Notes: a model not told the origin generated them from the sequence alone. Shown: positions 17,348-26,510, counted from the stretch's first letter. The stretch is 64,000 nt of DNA from CBDAQA01 sp965247815 (GCA_965247815.1 CBDFHW010000026.1:248001-312000), one strand, 5' to 3'. Program-made: numbers and translations.

Positions 17348-17971
17348 CTACGCGTGGGCTGCGACGTCACCGGCTAGCTTGGCTAGATCGGCAATCATTG
17401 CTTGAGAGTCGGCCTGGACCGCGGAGACGAAAGCGCCGCCGTCGGTCATGACCGCGTGCACATGCGTCATGAGCAAATCGTCAGTCAAGTTCGCGGCGAG
17501 GATGTCTGCGACGTCCTTGCCGGCCGCGATGCTCGCGGCCGCAGTCGCCTTACCGAACCTGGCCAGCACTGCCGTCCCAGCGGTGCTGAAGCCGGCAACG
17601 TCTGCTGCCAGGTGCGCTTTCACCGTTTCGCTCGTCGGGTGTGCGGCGAAATGAAGTGCGTCGACGGCGAGGCGACGCGCGACCGCGAGTTCCGCGGCAG
17701 TCAGTGCGGTTATCGTCGATTTCATCAACTGAGATGCCCGGCCGTCATCGGCCGACAGCTTGGCGCCGAGAACTGCGTTTTTACCACCCGAGTTACGTAA
17801 GTCGCTTTTGATGTCGTTCAGGTGACTTTTCAGCAGCGGAAGGAACGTGGCAAAATGTGCTTTGCCGGTCTGAGCGTCTTTGGCGAGGTTCGCCAAGTCA
17901 GCCGAGATCGTCGCCGAAAGCGTTGCCGAGAAAAATGTCCGAGCTTCCAGAAGGTCGATACGTGCGCTCAA
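17348..17971 (-). CDS. secreted alanine-rich helical protein with LEPR-like N-terminus
   Basis: This is a 207-residue protein whose first residues include LLEARTFFSATLS, a variant of the LEPR-XLL motif that planctomycetes carry near the N-terminus of many presumed exported or surface proteins. The rest is Ala-rich and helical (AELAVARRLAVDALHFAA and similar), without a conserved motif I recognise. No membrane segment follows. The start ATG at 17971 places the motif at residue 7, as in other LEPR proteins. The function is unknown. It lies between queG and the TraB-like gene on the same strand, with about 70 bp to the latter. Confidence 0.7.
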   Translation of the reverse strand: MSARIDLLEARTFFSATLSATISADLANLAKDAQTGKAHFATFLPLLKSHLNDIKSDLRNSGGKNAVLGAKLSADDGRASQLMKSTITALTAAELAVARRLAVDALHFAAHPTSETVKAHLAADVAGFSTAGTAVLARFGKATAAASIAAGKDVADILAANLTDDLLMTHVHAVMTDGGAFVSAVQADSQAMIADLAKLAGDVAAHA

Positions 17972-18043
17972 GATAATTGCTCCGTCCGGTGGTGGTCGAT
18001 ACTAAGACGTCATCGACCCGAAGAGGATGCCTCTTGACGCGAA

Positions 18044-19057
18044 TCAGGGTCTTTTCGGTCGCGGAATCGGCTTGCCCGGGACGCTCTTCTCTTTCGGTCT
18101 GGTGGTCGGAGACCCGTCTGGTGCGACAGTCCAGGTCGTTTGCCACTGCAGTGCTTGCCGAGTGAACCCGGCCGCAAATAGTCGGTGTTCGATGTCGACC
18201 ATGTGGGCCGCGCCGTACAGCACCGCAATCTTCTTCGTGCCCTGTAAAATCTGTTGATCGAGGACGGCCATCACCTTTTTGTTCCGAGCGCCCACGAGCA
18301 CTTCCATCCCGGCCGGGTAGGTCTCGCCGGTGGCGGGGCGTGCAGTGACTTCGAGAAGCCGGGAGTACGCCCGCCTCATCAGCCGGTAACGCTCGAGGGT
18401 GGACGCCGACTTCGCCGCTTTCAGATCGGCATAGACCGCTGTCTCACCCGCGGTGTCGGCCTCGCTTTTCGCCGCGGCGAGCCCGGGGCCTTCGCCGAGC
18501 GCGCCCTTGAACGTGCCGTGTTGAGCAATCTCCAGCTTCTGCACGTCCTCCAGAAGCAAGTCTGCGTGGACGAAATTCTTTCGTTCGTAATCCATGTGCG
18601 GGCCCTGATTGTCCAGGTCGCAATCGCGGGCGATCTGCTTTTGCTGCGGGTTCACGCCCTCTTCGGTCGGAGGGACGCCGCGGGGCGCGACGAGCTCGTA
18701 AAGTACGGCGTCGTAATTGGGCAATCGCTTGGCCAGGTCGTGAAAAAATTTTCGTTCGCCAATGTGCATGGTCGAGACCAGGTCGACATGAACGCCGTCG
18801 GCGTTCGTATATGTCGCCACGGCCGCCTGCATTAGCCCACCTCCGTGACCGTCCTGATGGAAACGGACGAAATTGCCAACCGGTTGAGTCGAGGGACCAG
18901 CGATCGACGCAGCATCTACTTCGTCACCCAATCCTATGCTAGGCCAATAAGTCGCCGTCACAATCGCTATGAACGCCGTCAGACAGGCTTGGCGTGACCA
19001 GCGTCGACTTACGCGGGCTTGTCTCACGGTATTGCCCGGTTGCGGGTGACAATTCAT
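18044..19057 (-). CDS. exported TraB/GumN-like (Tiki-type) protein
   Basis: This is a 337-residue protein that resembles the TraB/PrgY/GumN superfamily, proposed metalloproteases related to Tiki. Visible pieces are STMHIGERKFFHDLAKRLPNYDAVLYE near residues 78-105 (first conserved His and later Glu), ARNKKVMAVLDQQI and VLYGAAHMVDIEHRLFAAGF, which corresponds to the conserved G-x-x-H repeat. A hydrophobic segment near residue 25 (CLTAFIAIVTATYWPSIGL) looks like a signal peptide or anchor. ATG 19057 was preferred over 19090 because it leaves room for the divergent aroB start at 19098. The tail is Pro/Lys-rich. The superfamily call is moderate. Confidence 0.7.
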   Translation of the reverse strand: MNCHPQPGNTVRQARVSRRWSRQACLTAFIAIVTATYWPSIGLGDEVDAASIAGPSTQPVGNFVRFHQDGHGGGLMQAAVATYTNADGVHVDLVSTMHIGERKFFHDLAKRLPNYDAVLYELVAPRGVPPTEEGVNPQQKQIARDCDLDNQGPHMDYERKNFVHADLLLEDVQKLEIAQHGTFKGALGEGPGLAAAKSEADTAGETAVYADLKAAKSASTLERYRLMRRAYSRLLEVTARPATGETYPAGMEVLVGARNKKVMAVLDQQILQGTKKIAVLYGAAHMVDIEHRLFAAGFTRQALQWQTTWTVAPDGSPTTRPKEKSVPGKPIPRPKRP

Positions 19058-19085
19058 TTGATTTTCCAGCCGATGTCTCTTCCGA

Positions 19086-19098
19086 TACAATCGTTCCG
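19086..19098 (+). promoter_or_regulatory. possible -10 box giving a leaderless aroB transcript
   Basis: TACAAT at 19086-19091 lies only six bases before the GTG start of aroB, and there is no Shine-Dalgarno sequence. If it is the -10 element, transcription would start at or within a base or two of the start codon. The -35 match is weak (TTCCAG with a 17-base spacer), so this is suggestive only. Confidence 0.4.
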
Positions 19099-20180
19099 TG
19101 CCAGTCGTCGCCGTTAATCTACCCGATTGTTCCTACGATATTCATGTCGAACCCGGCCTGCTTGCGCGGGCCGGGGCTCTAGTGCGAACGTTGTCGAGCG
19201 CGTCCAAGGCGATGATCGTGACCGACGGGAACGTAGGCCCACTGTTGTTACCGGCACTGCAGTCTTCGCTGCAGGCTGCTGGTTTTACTCCGGTCGTTGC
19301 GACGCTCGTGCCCGGCGAAGGGCACAAGACACTGGCGGAGTTGCTCCCGGTTTTCGACAGATTTCTGGAAGCCCGCATCGAACGGTCCACGCCCGTCATC
19401 GCGCTGGGCGGAGGAATTGTCGGAGACATGACCGGATTCGTCGCGGCGTCAATTCTGCGCGGGGTGCCGTTCGTTCAAATTCCGACAACCCTGCTGGCGA
19501 TGGTGGACGCGAGCGTCGGCGGGAAAACCGGTGTGAATCACGCGGCGGGGAAGAATCTCATCGGCGCGTTTCATCAGCCGATCGCTGTGCTGGCGGATCC
19601 GCAGTTGCTGACGAGCTTGCCCCGACGGGAATTCTTGAGCGGGCTCGCCGAGTGCATCAAGCACGAAGTGATTCGCGATGCCGACGGCTTTAATGACTTT
19701 GAAAAAAATCTCGGTTCGATCCTGAAACTCGATCCGGCAGTATTGACAGAGCTGATCGCACATAACGTCGCGATCAAGGCAAAAGTCGTGCAGGCGGACC
19801 CTTTTGAGCATGGCGAGCGGGCCCATCTGAATTTCGGGCACACGTTTGGCCACGCGTTGGAAAGGTTTTTGAATTTTTCACTTACGCACGGCGAATGCGT
19901 CGCCTTGGGAATGGTCGCGGCGACCGAACTGGCGGTCGATCTCGAGCTCCTTAGTCCCGACGCGGCGGGCCGAATCGTCCGGCTCATCCAAAGCGCGGGG
20001 CTCCCGGCTCGGTCTCGAAATATTGATTCGGCGGCGGTTTTGAACGCCATGTCGTTCGATAAGAAGGTAAAATCTTCGAGAGTTCGTTTCGTCCTTCCTG
20101 ACCGGATCGGACATGTCGTCGTCCGGGACGACGTGCCGACTGTTCGTGTGCTTCGCGCCATCGACCGACTATCGCTTTGA
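19098..20180 (+). CDS. aroB: 3-dehydroquinate synthase
   Basis: AroB makes 3-dehydroquinate from DAHP, the second step of the shikimate pathway, with NAD and zinc. The 360-residue protein has GGGIVGDMTGFVAASILRG (NAD site near residue 98), QIPTTLLAMVDASVGGKTGVN, KNLIGAFHQP, SGLAECIKHEVI with the metal Glu, and LNFGHTFGHALE with the metal His residues, followed by HGECVALGM. The start is GTG at 19098, which gives the normal MPVVAVNL-type opening. It is divergent from the TraB-like gene with a very short gap. The end overlaps in another frame with sequence upstream of the next gene. Confidence 0.97.
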   Translation: MPVVAVNLPDCSYDIHVEPGLLARAGALVRTLSSASKAMIVTDGNVGPLLLPALQSSLQAAGFTPVVATLVPGEGHKTLAELLPVFDRFLEARIERSTPVIALGGGIVGDMTGFVAASILRGVPFVQIPTTLLAMVDASVGGKTGVNHAAGKNLIGAFHQPIAVLADPQLLTSLPRREFLSGLAECIKHEVIRDADGFNDFEKNLGSILKLDPAVLTELIAHNVAIKAKVVQADPFEHGERAHLNFGHTFGHALERFLNFSLTHGECVALGMVAATELAVDLELLSPDAAGRIVRLIQSAGLPARSRNIDSAAVLNAMSFDKKVKSSRVRFVLPDRIGHVVVRDDVPTVRVLRAIDRLSL

Positions 20181-20199
20181 TTTTACCACGGAGCTTAGT

Positions 20200-21225
20200 G
20201 TGCTGAGCGTCGTTCGCGCGAGCCTGCTGATCGTCATCGGTCTGTCGTTGGTCGCTGCTGTACCGGCCCGCCGTGCGCTTTCTGCCCTGGCCGATGACGG
20301 CGCGAAGTTGAGCGACGAGCAAGCCGGGCGACTTGCGGTTGAATTGCGCAGGTCTCCGGACGACGCGGACCTGAGATCACAACTGGCCGGTTACTATCAA
20401 TTCAGGAAAGCGGCTAATCGTGAACAGCGGACGAAGAACATCCTCTGGCTGATCGAGCACCGGCCCGGTGACGCGATCACCACCACTGCGTACTGCATGA
20501 TCGACGCCGTCGACGAGTCGGACGCGTACGCCAAGGGCAAAGCAGTGTGGGATCACCAGCTGGGGGCGAATTCGACTAACGCGATCATTCTCGCGAACGG
20601 GTCAGCCTTTCGTGCGGCGGCGGATTTTGGTGACGCAGAGGGACTACTTGAGCAAGCCGCGGTGCTGGAACCGAAAAACTCAACGTGGCCGGAAAAAATC
20701 GCAATTCTGCAGGAGCAACGGCTCGTCGGGCGTCCAGAGGAGGCAGTGAAGCTTGCGGCGAAAGCACTGGAGCAACGACAGCTGGCTTATAACCTTACCG
20801 CCGATCCACAACACCGGTTTCATGTTTTAATCCGGATGCCGGACGACGCATTGCTTTCGCAGGATCTGATTCAGGCCAAGCGGCTTGGGAAACAACTGGT
20901 CGGTGCTGCCGCCAAGTTCCGCGATGATCTGAGCTACGGGGACGCGATCCACCGCGGGAACATTGTTCTCGGGGAAGCTGCTCTGCAGGCAGGTATTGTC
21001 GACCGCGCGGAAGAATATCTCAAGGCGGCCAGCCACACACCCGGGTCGGTGGCGCTGGAAAAGACCGGCCCGGATTTACACCTCGCAAAGCAGCTTTTGG
21101 CCAGGGGGGAACGAACGGCAGTTCGTGAATATCTCGCCAACTGTATGACGTTCTGGAAGTCCGGCAGTCAGCGTCTCAAGGTCTGGACGGCGACGCTGGA
21201 CGCCGGCGGGCTGCCAGATTTTTAG
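20200..21225 (+). CDS. secreted helical-repeat (TPR-like) protein
   Basis: This is a 341-residue exported protein. The GTG at 20200 with GGAG seven bases upstream is preferred to a start at 20113, which would lie inside aroB. Residues 2-28 form a signal peptide (SLLIVIGLSLVAAVPA). The body is made of helical pairs such as DAEGLLEQAAVLEPKNSTWPEKIA and RPEEAVKLAAKALEQRQ, in the style of tetratricopeptide repeats, so it may be a scaffold. The C-terminus (KVWTATLDAGGLPDF) is typical of a planctomycete family but gives no function. It starts 20 bp after aroB, so co-transcription is likely. Confidence 0.75.
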   Translation: MLSVVRASLLIVIGLSLVAAVPARRALSALADDGAKLSDEQAGRLAVELRRSPDDADLRSQLAGYYQFRKAANREQRTKNILWLIEHRPGDAITTTAYCMIDAVDESDAYAKGKAVWDHQLGANSTNAIILANGSAFRAAADFGDAEGLLEQAAVLEPKNSTWPEKIAILQEQRLVGRPEEAVKLAAKALEQRQLAYNLTADPQHRFHVLIRMPDDALLSQDLIQAKRLGKQLVGAAAKFRDDLSYGDAIHRGNIVLGEAALQAGIVDRAEEYLKAASHTPGSVALEKTGPDLHLAKQLLARGERTAVREYLANCMTFWKSGSQRLKVWTATLDAGGLPDF

Positions 21226-21279
21226 GCTCCCGTCGACCGAACCATCGTTTCCTCGACCGTCTCAAAAAGGCTTTGCCGT

Positions 21280-21699
21280 ATGCAACTTATCCCGAGAATA
21301 CGCGCTTCTGTTATCTGCAAACACTTGGATCGCGTTCTGACGATTCGCGCGGAAGACCCCGTCAGTCGGGAGCGGTTTTTGTTCCTGCCCGGCGGCGGGA
21401 TCGAGCACGGCGAATCCGCCATTGACGCGGCCATTCGCGAGACGCTCGAGGAAACGGGCTATCGAGTGGGATTGCAGGGTGAGCCTGTCATCATGAACTA
21501 TCCGTACCAATGGGCAGGGAAGCAGTACGCGTGCACGACCAGCTTCTTCCGCGGACGGCTTTTGAATCCGGGCGCGGCACCTGCGGGTGTCGTCGACGAC
21601 TCATTTATTCTCGGCGTCGAATGGGTGCGATCCGCGGACATCGACGCCGCATTCGCGTATCACGCCGGAATCGCCGCCGTTGTGAAGAGCCTCCTATGA
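21280..21699 (+). CDS. Nudix hydrolase
   Basis: This is a 139-residue member of the Nudix family, which hydrolyses nucleoside diphosphates linked to another moiety. The Nudix box is complete: GGGIEHGESAIDAAIRETLEETGY (residues 38-61), with the REtlEE core that binds magnesium. ATG 21280 has AAAGG eight bases upstream. Its stop overlaps the start of the next membrane protein gene (ATGA at 21696-21699), so the two are translationally coupled. Its substrate is unknown; the short length suits an NTP or dinucleotide house-cleaning enzyme. Confidence 0.9.
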   Translation: MQLIPRIRASVICKHLDRVLTIRAEDPVSRERFLFLPGGGIEHGESAIDAAIRETLEETGYRVGLQGEPVIMNYPYQWAGKQYACTTSFFRGRLLNPGAAPAGVVDDSFILGVEWVRSADIDAAFAYHAGIAAVVKSLL

Positions 21700-22094
21700 A
21701 CTGCGTTACGGCTCGCGTCTGGCGATTGTTTGTCTGGACCGCGTCCGCTGCCATCGCGCTGCCAGTCCAAATGATCGCAAGAGCAATGGAGATTAGAAGC
21801 CGCGCCGTGACCGGTTCAGTTTACATTGCCCTGTTAACGATCCTGTATTTGCTGGCGACCACGCCTTCCGACGCCATACGCCTGCGTCGCTGGGTCAGTG
21901 AAGTCGTGATCGTGGGCGGCACATTTGGCTTGCTGCTGCTGGCTCGGCCGCCCTTCGTGCACACGGTGACTGTCGTGGCCGGAGTTGTGGTGCTGCAGAT
22001 CGGTTCCAGACTTTTGAACTGGAGTCCGTGGTGGGCCGTGTTGATGGCTTGGAACCCGCTGCTCATGTCCGGACGAGGCACCGCGGTCCGCTAA
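21696..22094 (+). CDS. small integral membrane protein
   Basis: This is a 132-residue protein coupled to the Nudix gene by an ATGA overlap. It has three to four hydrophobic segments: residues 9-27 (LFVWTASAAIALPVQMIA), 41-53, 70-84 (VVIVGGTFGLLLLARPP) and 88-105 (VTVVAGVVVLQIGSRLL). I recognise no family. The start was fixed by the overlap; a longer in-frame extension lies inside the Nudix gene. It is convergent with the CvpA-like gene, 38 bp away. Confidence 0.65.
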   Translation: MNCVTARVWRLFVWTASAAIALPVQMIARAMEIRSRAVTGSVYIALLTILYLLATTPSDAIRLRRWVSEVVIVGGTFGLLLLARPPFVHTVTVVAGVVVLQIGSRLLNWSPWWAVLMAWNPLLMSGRGTAVR

Positions 22095-22132
22095 CGGCAG
22101 CACGCCGCCGCGAAGCAAGAATTTCGCTCGAC

Positions 22133-23986
22133 TTACGGAACGTCAACGCTGATTGGCGTGCTGTCCGGTCCGACCTGTAGAGACGCGAGGTGCGTCCCGC
22201 CGCGGACGACGAACAGAAACGTGGTGCTCGTCGGCGTGCCGCCGGAGATTGCAGGTACGGCAAACTGTGCGCGGTTCATGTCAAAGCGCACAAGCACTTT
22301 GTCGGTTCCCTGATTAAGCCGGACGATAAACCCATTCGCCTTGTAGAAATTGTTGTTGGCGTCAGCCACTTGGATGGCACCGTTCTGCGCGACCCATGCG
22401 TATGGGTCACCGGTAGTGGTGTAGACGACTTGGACTAGTTTGAAACCCTCCGGGGCGGCGAGTTCCTTCAGCTGGCTGTCGCCTTTCGCGAGTTCAGTCA
22501 AATCCGTCGGATCGATTGCCGCGGCAGAGATGTTTCCGCCTTTAAGCGAGATCGTTCCACCGGCGACCGGCACGCTCGGATCATCGTTGTTTTCAGTTTT
22601 GCAGCCGACCGAAAAGGCTAGCGTGCCGCTGACCGTAACGGTTGCAGAGGCGGAGGTCTTTGCAGGTTCGACTGCCGCGGGCTGTGGCGCTGCCGCCGGC
22701 GACTGCGGAGCTGCAGCGGGAGCGGCAGAGCGGTCCGCGGGTGCCGCGGGCGGCAGCTTCAGTTGGTCGAGCAGGTTCTTCGATCGAATGACCGAATTTC
22801 CGGTCGGTGCCGGGATTGTCTCTGAGATTGTCTCGCCGGCCAGATTCACGAGCCCGAACCGCTTCACCGAGACAAAAGTTCCGTCGGCCACCGTGTTGTT
22901 GGGCTTGCCGCCTACGAACACGTCGTTGTCGACTTTAAAAACGAGATCGATCGACGAATCACCCTTGGTGAATAAAAAGTCGTCGGGCTTCTGGATCAGA
23001 ACCGTGTGAGCATTTTCGAGAATGCCGATCGGGTAGTAATCGGTGCTGTGGGACACGAGGTGAATTGATCCGGTGCTGAATCGGAAAAAGCCGTCCGAAT
23101 CGTCGCTCGCCTGGCTGCGGACGTTCACACGCACGACCAGAATCTGGCTCGCCCGATCCGATTTGATCTCTGCCGGGATCTTGAAATCCTGCCGAAGGTC
23201 TTTGACTTCTCCGTCGGCGGCCGGGAGTGCGGGAACCGAGAAGACGCCGCCCAGCGAAACATTTTCACCCGTGCCGAAATTCAGGGCCGATCGACGAGCG
23301 CCTTCCTGCTGGCCCAGGCGTTCACCGTAGATTTCCTGCAGCAGGTCCGGGTGGACGCTGGCCAGTGTGTGGTCGCCTGCGAGCGATCCGCCGTTACTGA
23401 TGTGATACGCAGTAGCGAGCACCCACTCGTCCACCGGCAGCATCAGTCCCTTTTGTTTCCCGCGGCTGTCCGCATCACCTGTGATCGCGGTATCGATCAG
23501 TTCGTCGTGCACGACGGCGTCGAGCATTTGGTGATTGCCTTCGCTGGGCGCGACGATCACGTTGCGGTTGTCAGTGGTCGCGTAGCGCGAGTAACCCAGG
23601 AAGCTGAGCGTCGGGCCGAACGGTAGCTTCTGGACTGCAATCGCGAAGATGCCCAGCACGAAAACGCCGGCTACGAACCCCATGAGCCCCGCGCCGATCT
23701 TGTCCACTATCGACGGGGTTCGCACGTTGCCGGGGATCGCGGCATCGAAGAGCGTCCGCAGGACCAAATACGTCACTGCAAAGATCATGCAGAGCACCAT
23801 CGAGTCGGCGACGTCTGCCATCTTTCCCTTCAGCAGCATTCGGACGACGGTTTCGTGGTACGAGATTGCCACCAACGCGGCCATGATTGCGATCATGGCC
23901 GACAGCGTGGCGCTGAAGAACCCCTGGGTGTAATGGAAGTAGGCGACGAGCCCGACTGACAGAATAATGATAATTGAGAAAATCAT
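22133..23986 (-). CDS. CvpA-like membrane protein with a large extracytoplasmic domain
   Basis: This is a 617-residue protein. Residues 1-165 hold four to five membrane segments in the arrangement of CvpA/colicin V production proteins (IIIILSVGLVAYFHYTQGFF, MADVADSMVLCMIFAVTYLVL, KIGAGLMGFVAGVFVLGIFAIAV). The remaining 450 residues lack membrane segments and include a Pro/Ala linker near residues 395-435 and beta-rich parts. ATG 23986 with GAGAG upstream was chosen; GTG 24046 in the same frame adds 20 basic residues and is possible. It follows the pseudo-ATPase gene closely and is probably in the same operon. Role unknown. Confidence 0.75.
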   Translation of the reverse strand: MIFSIIIILSVGLVAYFHYTQGFFSATLSAMIAIMAALVAISYHETVVRMLLKGKMADVADSMVLCMIFAVTYLVLRTLFDAAIPGNVRTPSIVDKIGAGLMGFVAGVFVLGIFAIAVQKLPFGPTLSFLGYSRYATTDNRNVIVAPSEGNHQMLDAVVHDELIDTAITGDADSRGKQKGLMLPVDEWVLATAYHISNGGSLAGDHTLASVHPDLLQEIYGERLGQQEGARRSALNFGTGENVSLGGVFSVPALPAADGEVKDLRQDFKIPAEIKSDRASQILVVRVNVRSQASDDSDGFFRFSTGSIHLVSHSTDYYPIGILENAHTVLIQKPDDFLFTKGDSSIDLVFKVDNDVFVGGKPNNTVADGTFVSVKRFGLVNLAGETISETIPAPTGNSVIRSKNLLDQLKLPPAAPADRSAAPAAAPQSPAAAPQPAAVEPAKTSASATVTVSGTLAFSVGCKTENNDDPSVPVAGGTISLKGGNISAAAIDPTDLTELAKGDSQLKELAAPEGFKLVQVVYTTTGDPYAWVAQNGAIQVADANNNFYKANGFIVRLNQGTDKVLVRFDMNRAQFAVPAISGGTPTSTTFLFVVRGGTHLASLQVGPDSTPISVDVP

Positions 23987-24072
23987 GGAGACTCTCGTGA
24001 GACGTCCGAATCTTTTTCCGAGGCGGTCAATGAAGCCGCTGAACACTGCTTGTAGCGAATCGAATTTTTTGC

Positions 24073-25806
24073 CTAAGCAACCGCGCCGGGACTGGGGGGC
24101 TGACTTTGCGATTTTCTGGAAGACGACCGCCGGGGCGCAGCCGCGCCATCGGTGTCGCTGGCTGGTTTCAGCACTCGCAGAACTTCCTGAACGCTGGTGT
24201 CGCCTTTTTCCACCATCGCGAGCCCGACTTCCTGGAGGTAGCGGCCTTTTTGTTTGCGAAAGGCAGTCTTCATCGGCGCGACGTTTTGTTCGAAGGGCAG
24301 ACCATTGATCGAGATCTGTTTGACGGCATCGTCGACGCTCAGAAATTCGAACAATCCCGTCCGGCCCTTGTATCGGAGATTATTGCAGAAGTCGCATTTG
24401 ATAGGATTCCCCTTGGGGTCCCGCATTGGCTCTTTGCGGGCCTGGTAAAGCTTGTCGACCTTCCCGGCGTCCATGTTCAATTTGCGGAGCGTGTCGGGGT
24501 CGGGGGTGTATCCCTGCTTGCAGGCCGCACACAGTTTCCGCAGGTTGCGGCCGTTGATGATCAGCTTCAGCGAAGACACCGCGAGCCGGTCATCGCCGAC
24601 CAGCTTTTTAAAACTGTACAATGCCTCGAACGTGCTCGAAGCCACCGACGAGATATAGACGTGGTGGTCTTTGCTGTATTTGATCAACTCCGCAACCGCC
24701 TGCGGGCTTTCGGGTTTTGCCACGAGCACCACATCGGGCTGCTGACTGATGATCCAGTTGACCAGCTTCTCTTCCTCGGCCGGGGTCGCACCGCGTTCGA
24801 GTTTGTTTTGTGTGATGCCTTCGAGGTCCTGCTCAGGATCGCGCTCAACGGTCATGATGTTCTGAAGAAACGAATCGTGCCCGCGGAGCACTGCGTACGT
24901 AAGGCTGGTTAATCCCTGACCTTTTGGTGCCGTAAGCAAGGTGACGCCGCCGGACGAGACGACTTGCGCTTTCACTTGTTCGAATTGGTCGGCGTCAAAA
25001 CCGATCGTTTCGGGAGAAAAGTCGTGACGTTTCTTCGCTTCGGCTAGAAACCGTGCGTATTCGCCGGCTGTGCTCCCTTTGGTTTCCAGCTGCAGCTCGC
25101 GACGCTTGCTGTTGACGTTCAGTTTCAGCGTGCCCTTCTGAGGCTTACGCACTTCACCCATATCCAGGCCCGCCGCGGCTTTCAGGTATCCGATCGCAGC
25201 CGCACCGACGGACTTTGACACCGAAGCCCCGTTGTACGTAACGCCGTCGACGCTGTAACGGACCGTCATCCCGCCCTCGACCGGCGAGACCTCGATCATC
25301 TCAGCGTTGTTGGTCAAGGGGTCGGTGAGCATCGTCTGGATGCCGTTGTAAGACTCGGCCTCGGGCGTGTCGGCCTTGGGGGACGGCAGCAGGGCGCCGT
25401 TGGGCCCGACGATCTGAACCGCACCGGCGATTTCTTCGACTTCCTTCGGCTTTCCGCCGAAGCTCTTTATCCAGGCGGTGAAATCGCCTTTCAGGTCTTT
25501 CAGGCCGATCTTATTCTTCCGCATTGACAGGTACACGCCGGCTTCAATTCCCACGACCACGAGCATTGCCAGCAGGGCTACAAGAAAGTTTGGCAGGAAC
25601 AGAAAGAGCCCGAAGCCCAGGATCAGGCCCCCCATCAGCCCGCTATTAAGAATGTCTCTGGGCAGACGTGCGAGCTCGGCATCTTTGTCGGCCCAGCTGA
25701 GCGCTTTTGCCCAGATCAGCAACACGATTATGGCCGGAATCAGCTTCAGACCGTTGAGATAGTTCCCAAGAGGAACATCGTTCGCCGCCAGAAAATGCAA
25801 TCCCAT
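24073..25806 (-). CDS. membrane-anchored GspE/PilB-like protein with degenerate ATPase motifs
   Basis: This 577-residue protein combines two or three N-terminal membrane segments (about residues 22-36 and 57-93) with a type II secretion/type IV pilus ATPase-like domain. The Walker A position (about 294-302) reads APKGQGLTS, without the invariant Lys of GSGKT, and the Walker B region is PDVVLVAKPESP, without the expected acidic residues. The C-terminal zinc-type tetracysteine survives (CAACKQGY and CDFCNNLRYKGRTGLFEF). The fold is clear but ATP hydrolysis is doubtful. ATG 25806 has GGAG at good spacing. It lies between a small membrane protein and the CvpA-like gene, and no pilin or GspF gene is near. 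Confidence 0.85.
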   Translation of the reverse strand: MGLHFLAANDVPLGNYLNGLKLIPAIIVLLIWAKALSWADKDAELARLPRDILNSGLMGGLILGFGLFLFLPNFLVALLAMLVVVGIEAGVYLSMRKNKIGLKDLKGDFTAWIKSFGGKPKEVEEIAGAVQIVGPNGALLPSPKADTPEAESYNGIQTMLTDPLTNNAEMIEVSPVEGGMTVRYSVDGVTYNGASVSKSVGAAAIGYLKAAAGLDMGEVRKPQKGTLKLNVNSKRRELQLETKGSTAGEYARFLAEAKKRHDFSPETIGFDADQFEQVKAQVVSSGGVTLLTAPKGQGLTSLTYAVLRGHDSFLQNIMTVERDPEQDLEGITQNKLERGATPAEEEKLVNWIISQQPDVVLVAKPESPQAVAELIKYSKDHHVYISSVASSTFEALYSFKKLVGDDRLAVSSLKLIINGRNLRKLCAACKQGYTPDPDTLRKLNMDAGKVDKLYQARKEPMRDPKGNPIKCDFCNNLRYKGRTGLFEFLSVDDAVKQISINGLPFEQNVAPMKTAFRKQKGRYLQEVGLAMVEKGDTSVQEVLRVLKPASDTDGAAAPRRSSSRKSQSQPPSPGAVA

Positions 25807-26018
25807 CACGTCTCCTTAGCGGCCGGCCCCCACGCCAGCGGCTCAGACTTCTGTCTCGAGCGGTCGATTGTAATATTAAAATTTGAAGGCCGCCACTTTC
25901 GCCTGTTGCCCCCGGCGGCTAGAACCCGAAGACGCTCAAGTTGTCTCAGGCTATCGACAGAGATTTCGGTCGAGCCCCATCCGCCGCAGAAGTCTCGGCA
26001 GGCGAACGAACTCCAGAG

Positions 26019-26510
26019 TCAGGACAACGGAATTCCACCGTCTTCGTCCTCGTCTCCCGCACCGGTGTCAATCTTATAAACCTTGTTGCTCGGTTCGGCT
26101 GCTTTGCCCCGCCTCGGCTGATCACCGATCGGAATGATGACTTCTTTCTGAGTTTCCCCTCTCCGAAGCACTTCGTATGCACGGGCCATATCACCGGCGA
26201 GTTCCTTCGCTGTCAGCCCGCCTACGCAGAGGACATACAGCATCAACCCCGCGAATTGCAAAACGCCGGTCGCGACCGCGAACAGGTTCAGCGGCCCCGT
26301 GCTGCTGTCAAACATGATCGAAAGCGTGTGAACCAGGATGATGCCGAGCACAGCTACCAGCCCGGCGTAAAATTGGGTGCGGTTGCGAACGAGCGAGGGC
26401 ATTACCAGGCAGACGAAAGTGAACAAAACGAGAACCGTCGTTACCCCGTCAAGGGTCAGGATCAGCGAAGGTGTAGGAGCGATTGTCGTGGTGGCATCGG
26501 CTAGCGTCAT
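26019..26510 (-). CDS. four-segment membrane protein
   Basis: This is a 163-residue protein with hydrophobic segments at about residues 20-38, 46-66, 75-97 and possibly 5-15, followed by a cytoplasmic-looking tail rich in charged residues that ends GDEDEDGGIPLS. No family is recognised. ATG 26510 is used; a TTG two codons earlier is less likely. It precedes the pseudo-ATPase and CvpA-like genes on the same strand with a 212-bp gap, and all three are membrane proteins, so they may act together. That is inference from order alone. Confidence 0.6.
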   Translation of the reverse strand: MTLADATTTIAPTPSLILTLDGVTTVLVLFTFVCLVMPSLVRNRTQFYAGLVAVLGIILVHTLSIMFDSSTGPLNLFAVATGVLQFAGLMLYVLCVGGLTAKELAGDMARAYEVLRRGETQKEVIIPIGDQPRRGKAAEPSNKVYKIDTGAGDEDEDGGIPLS

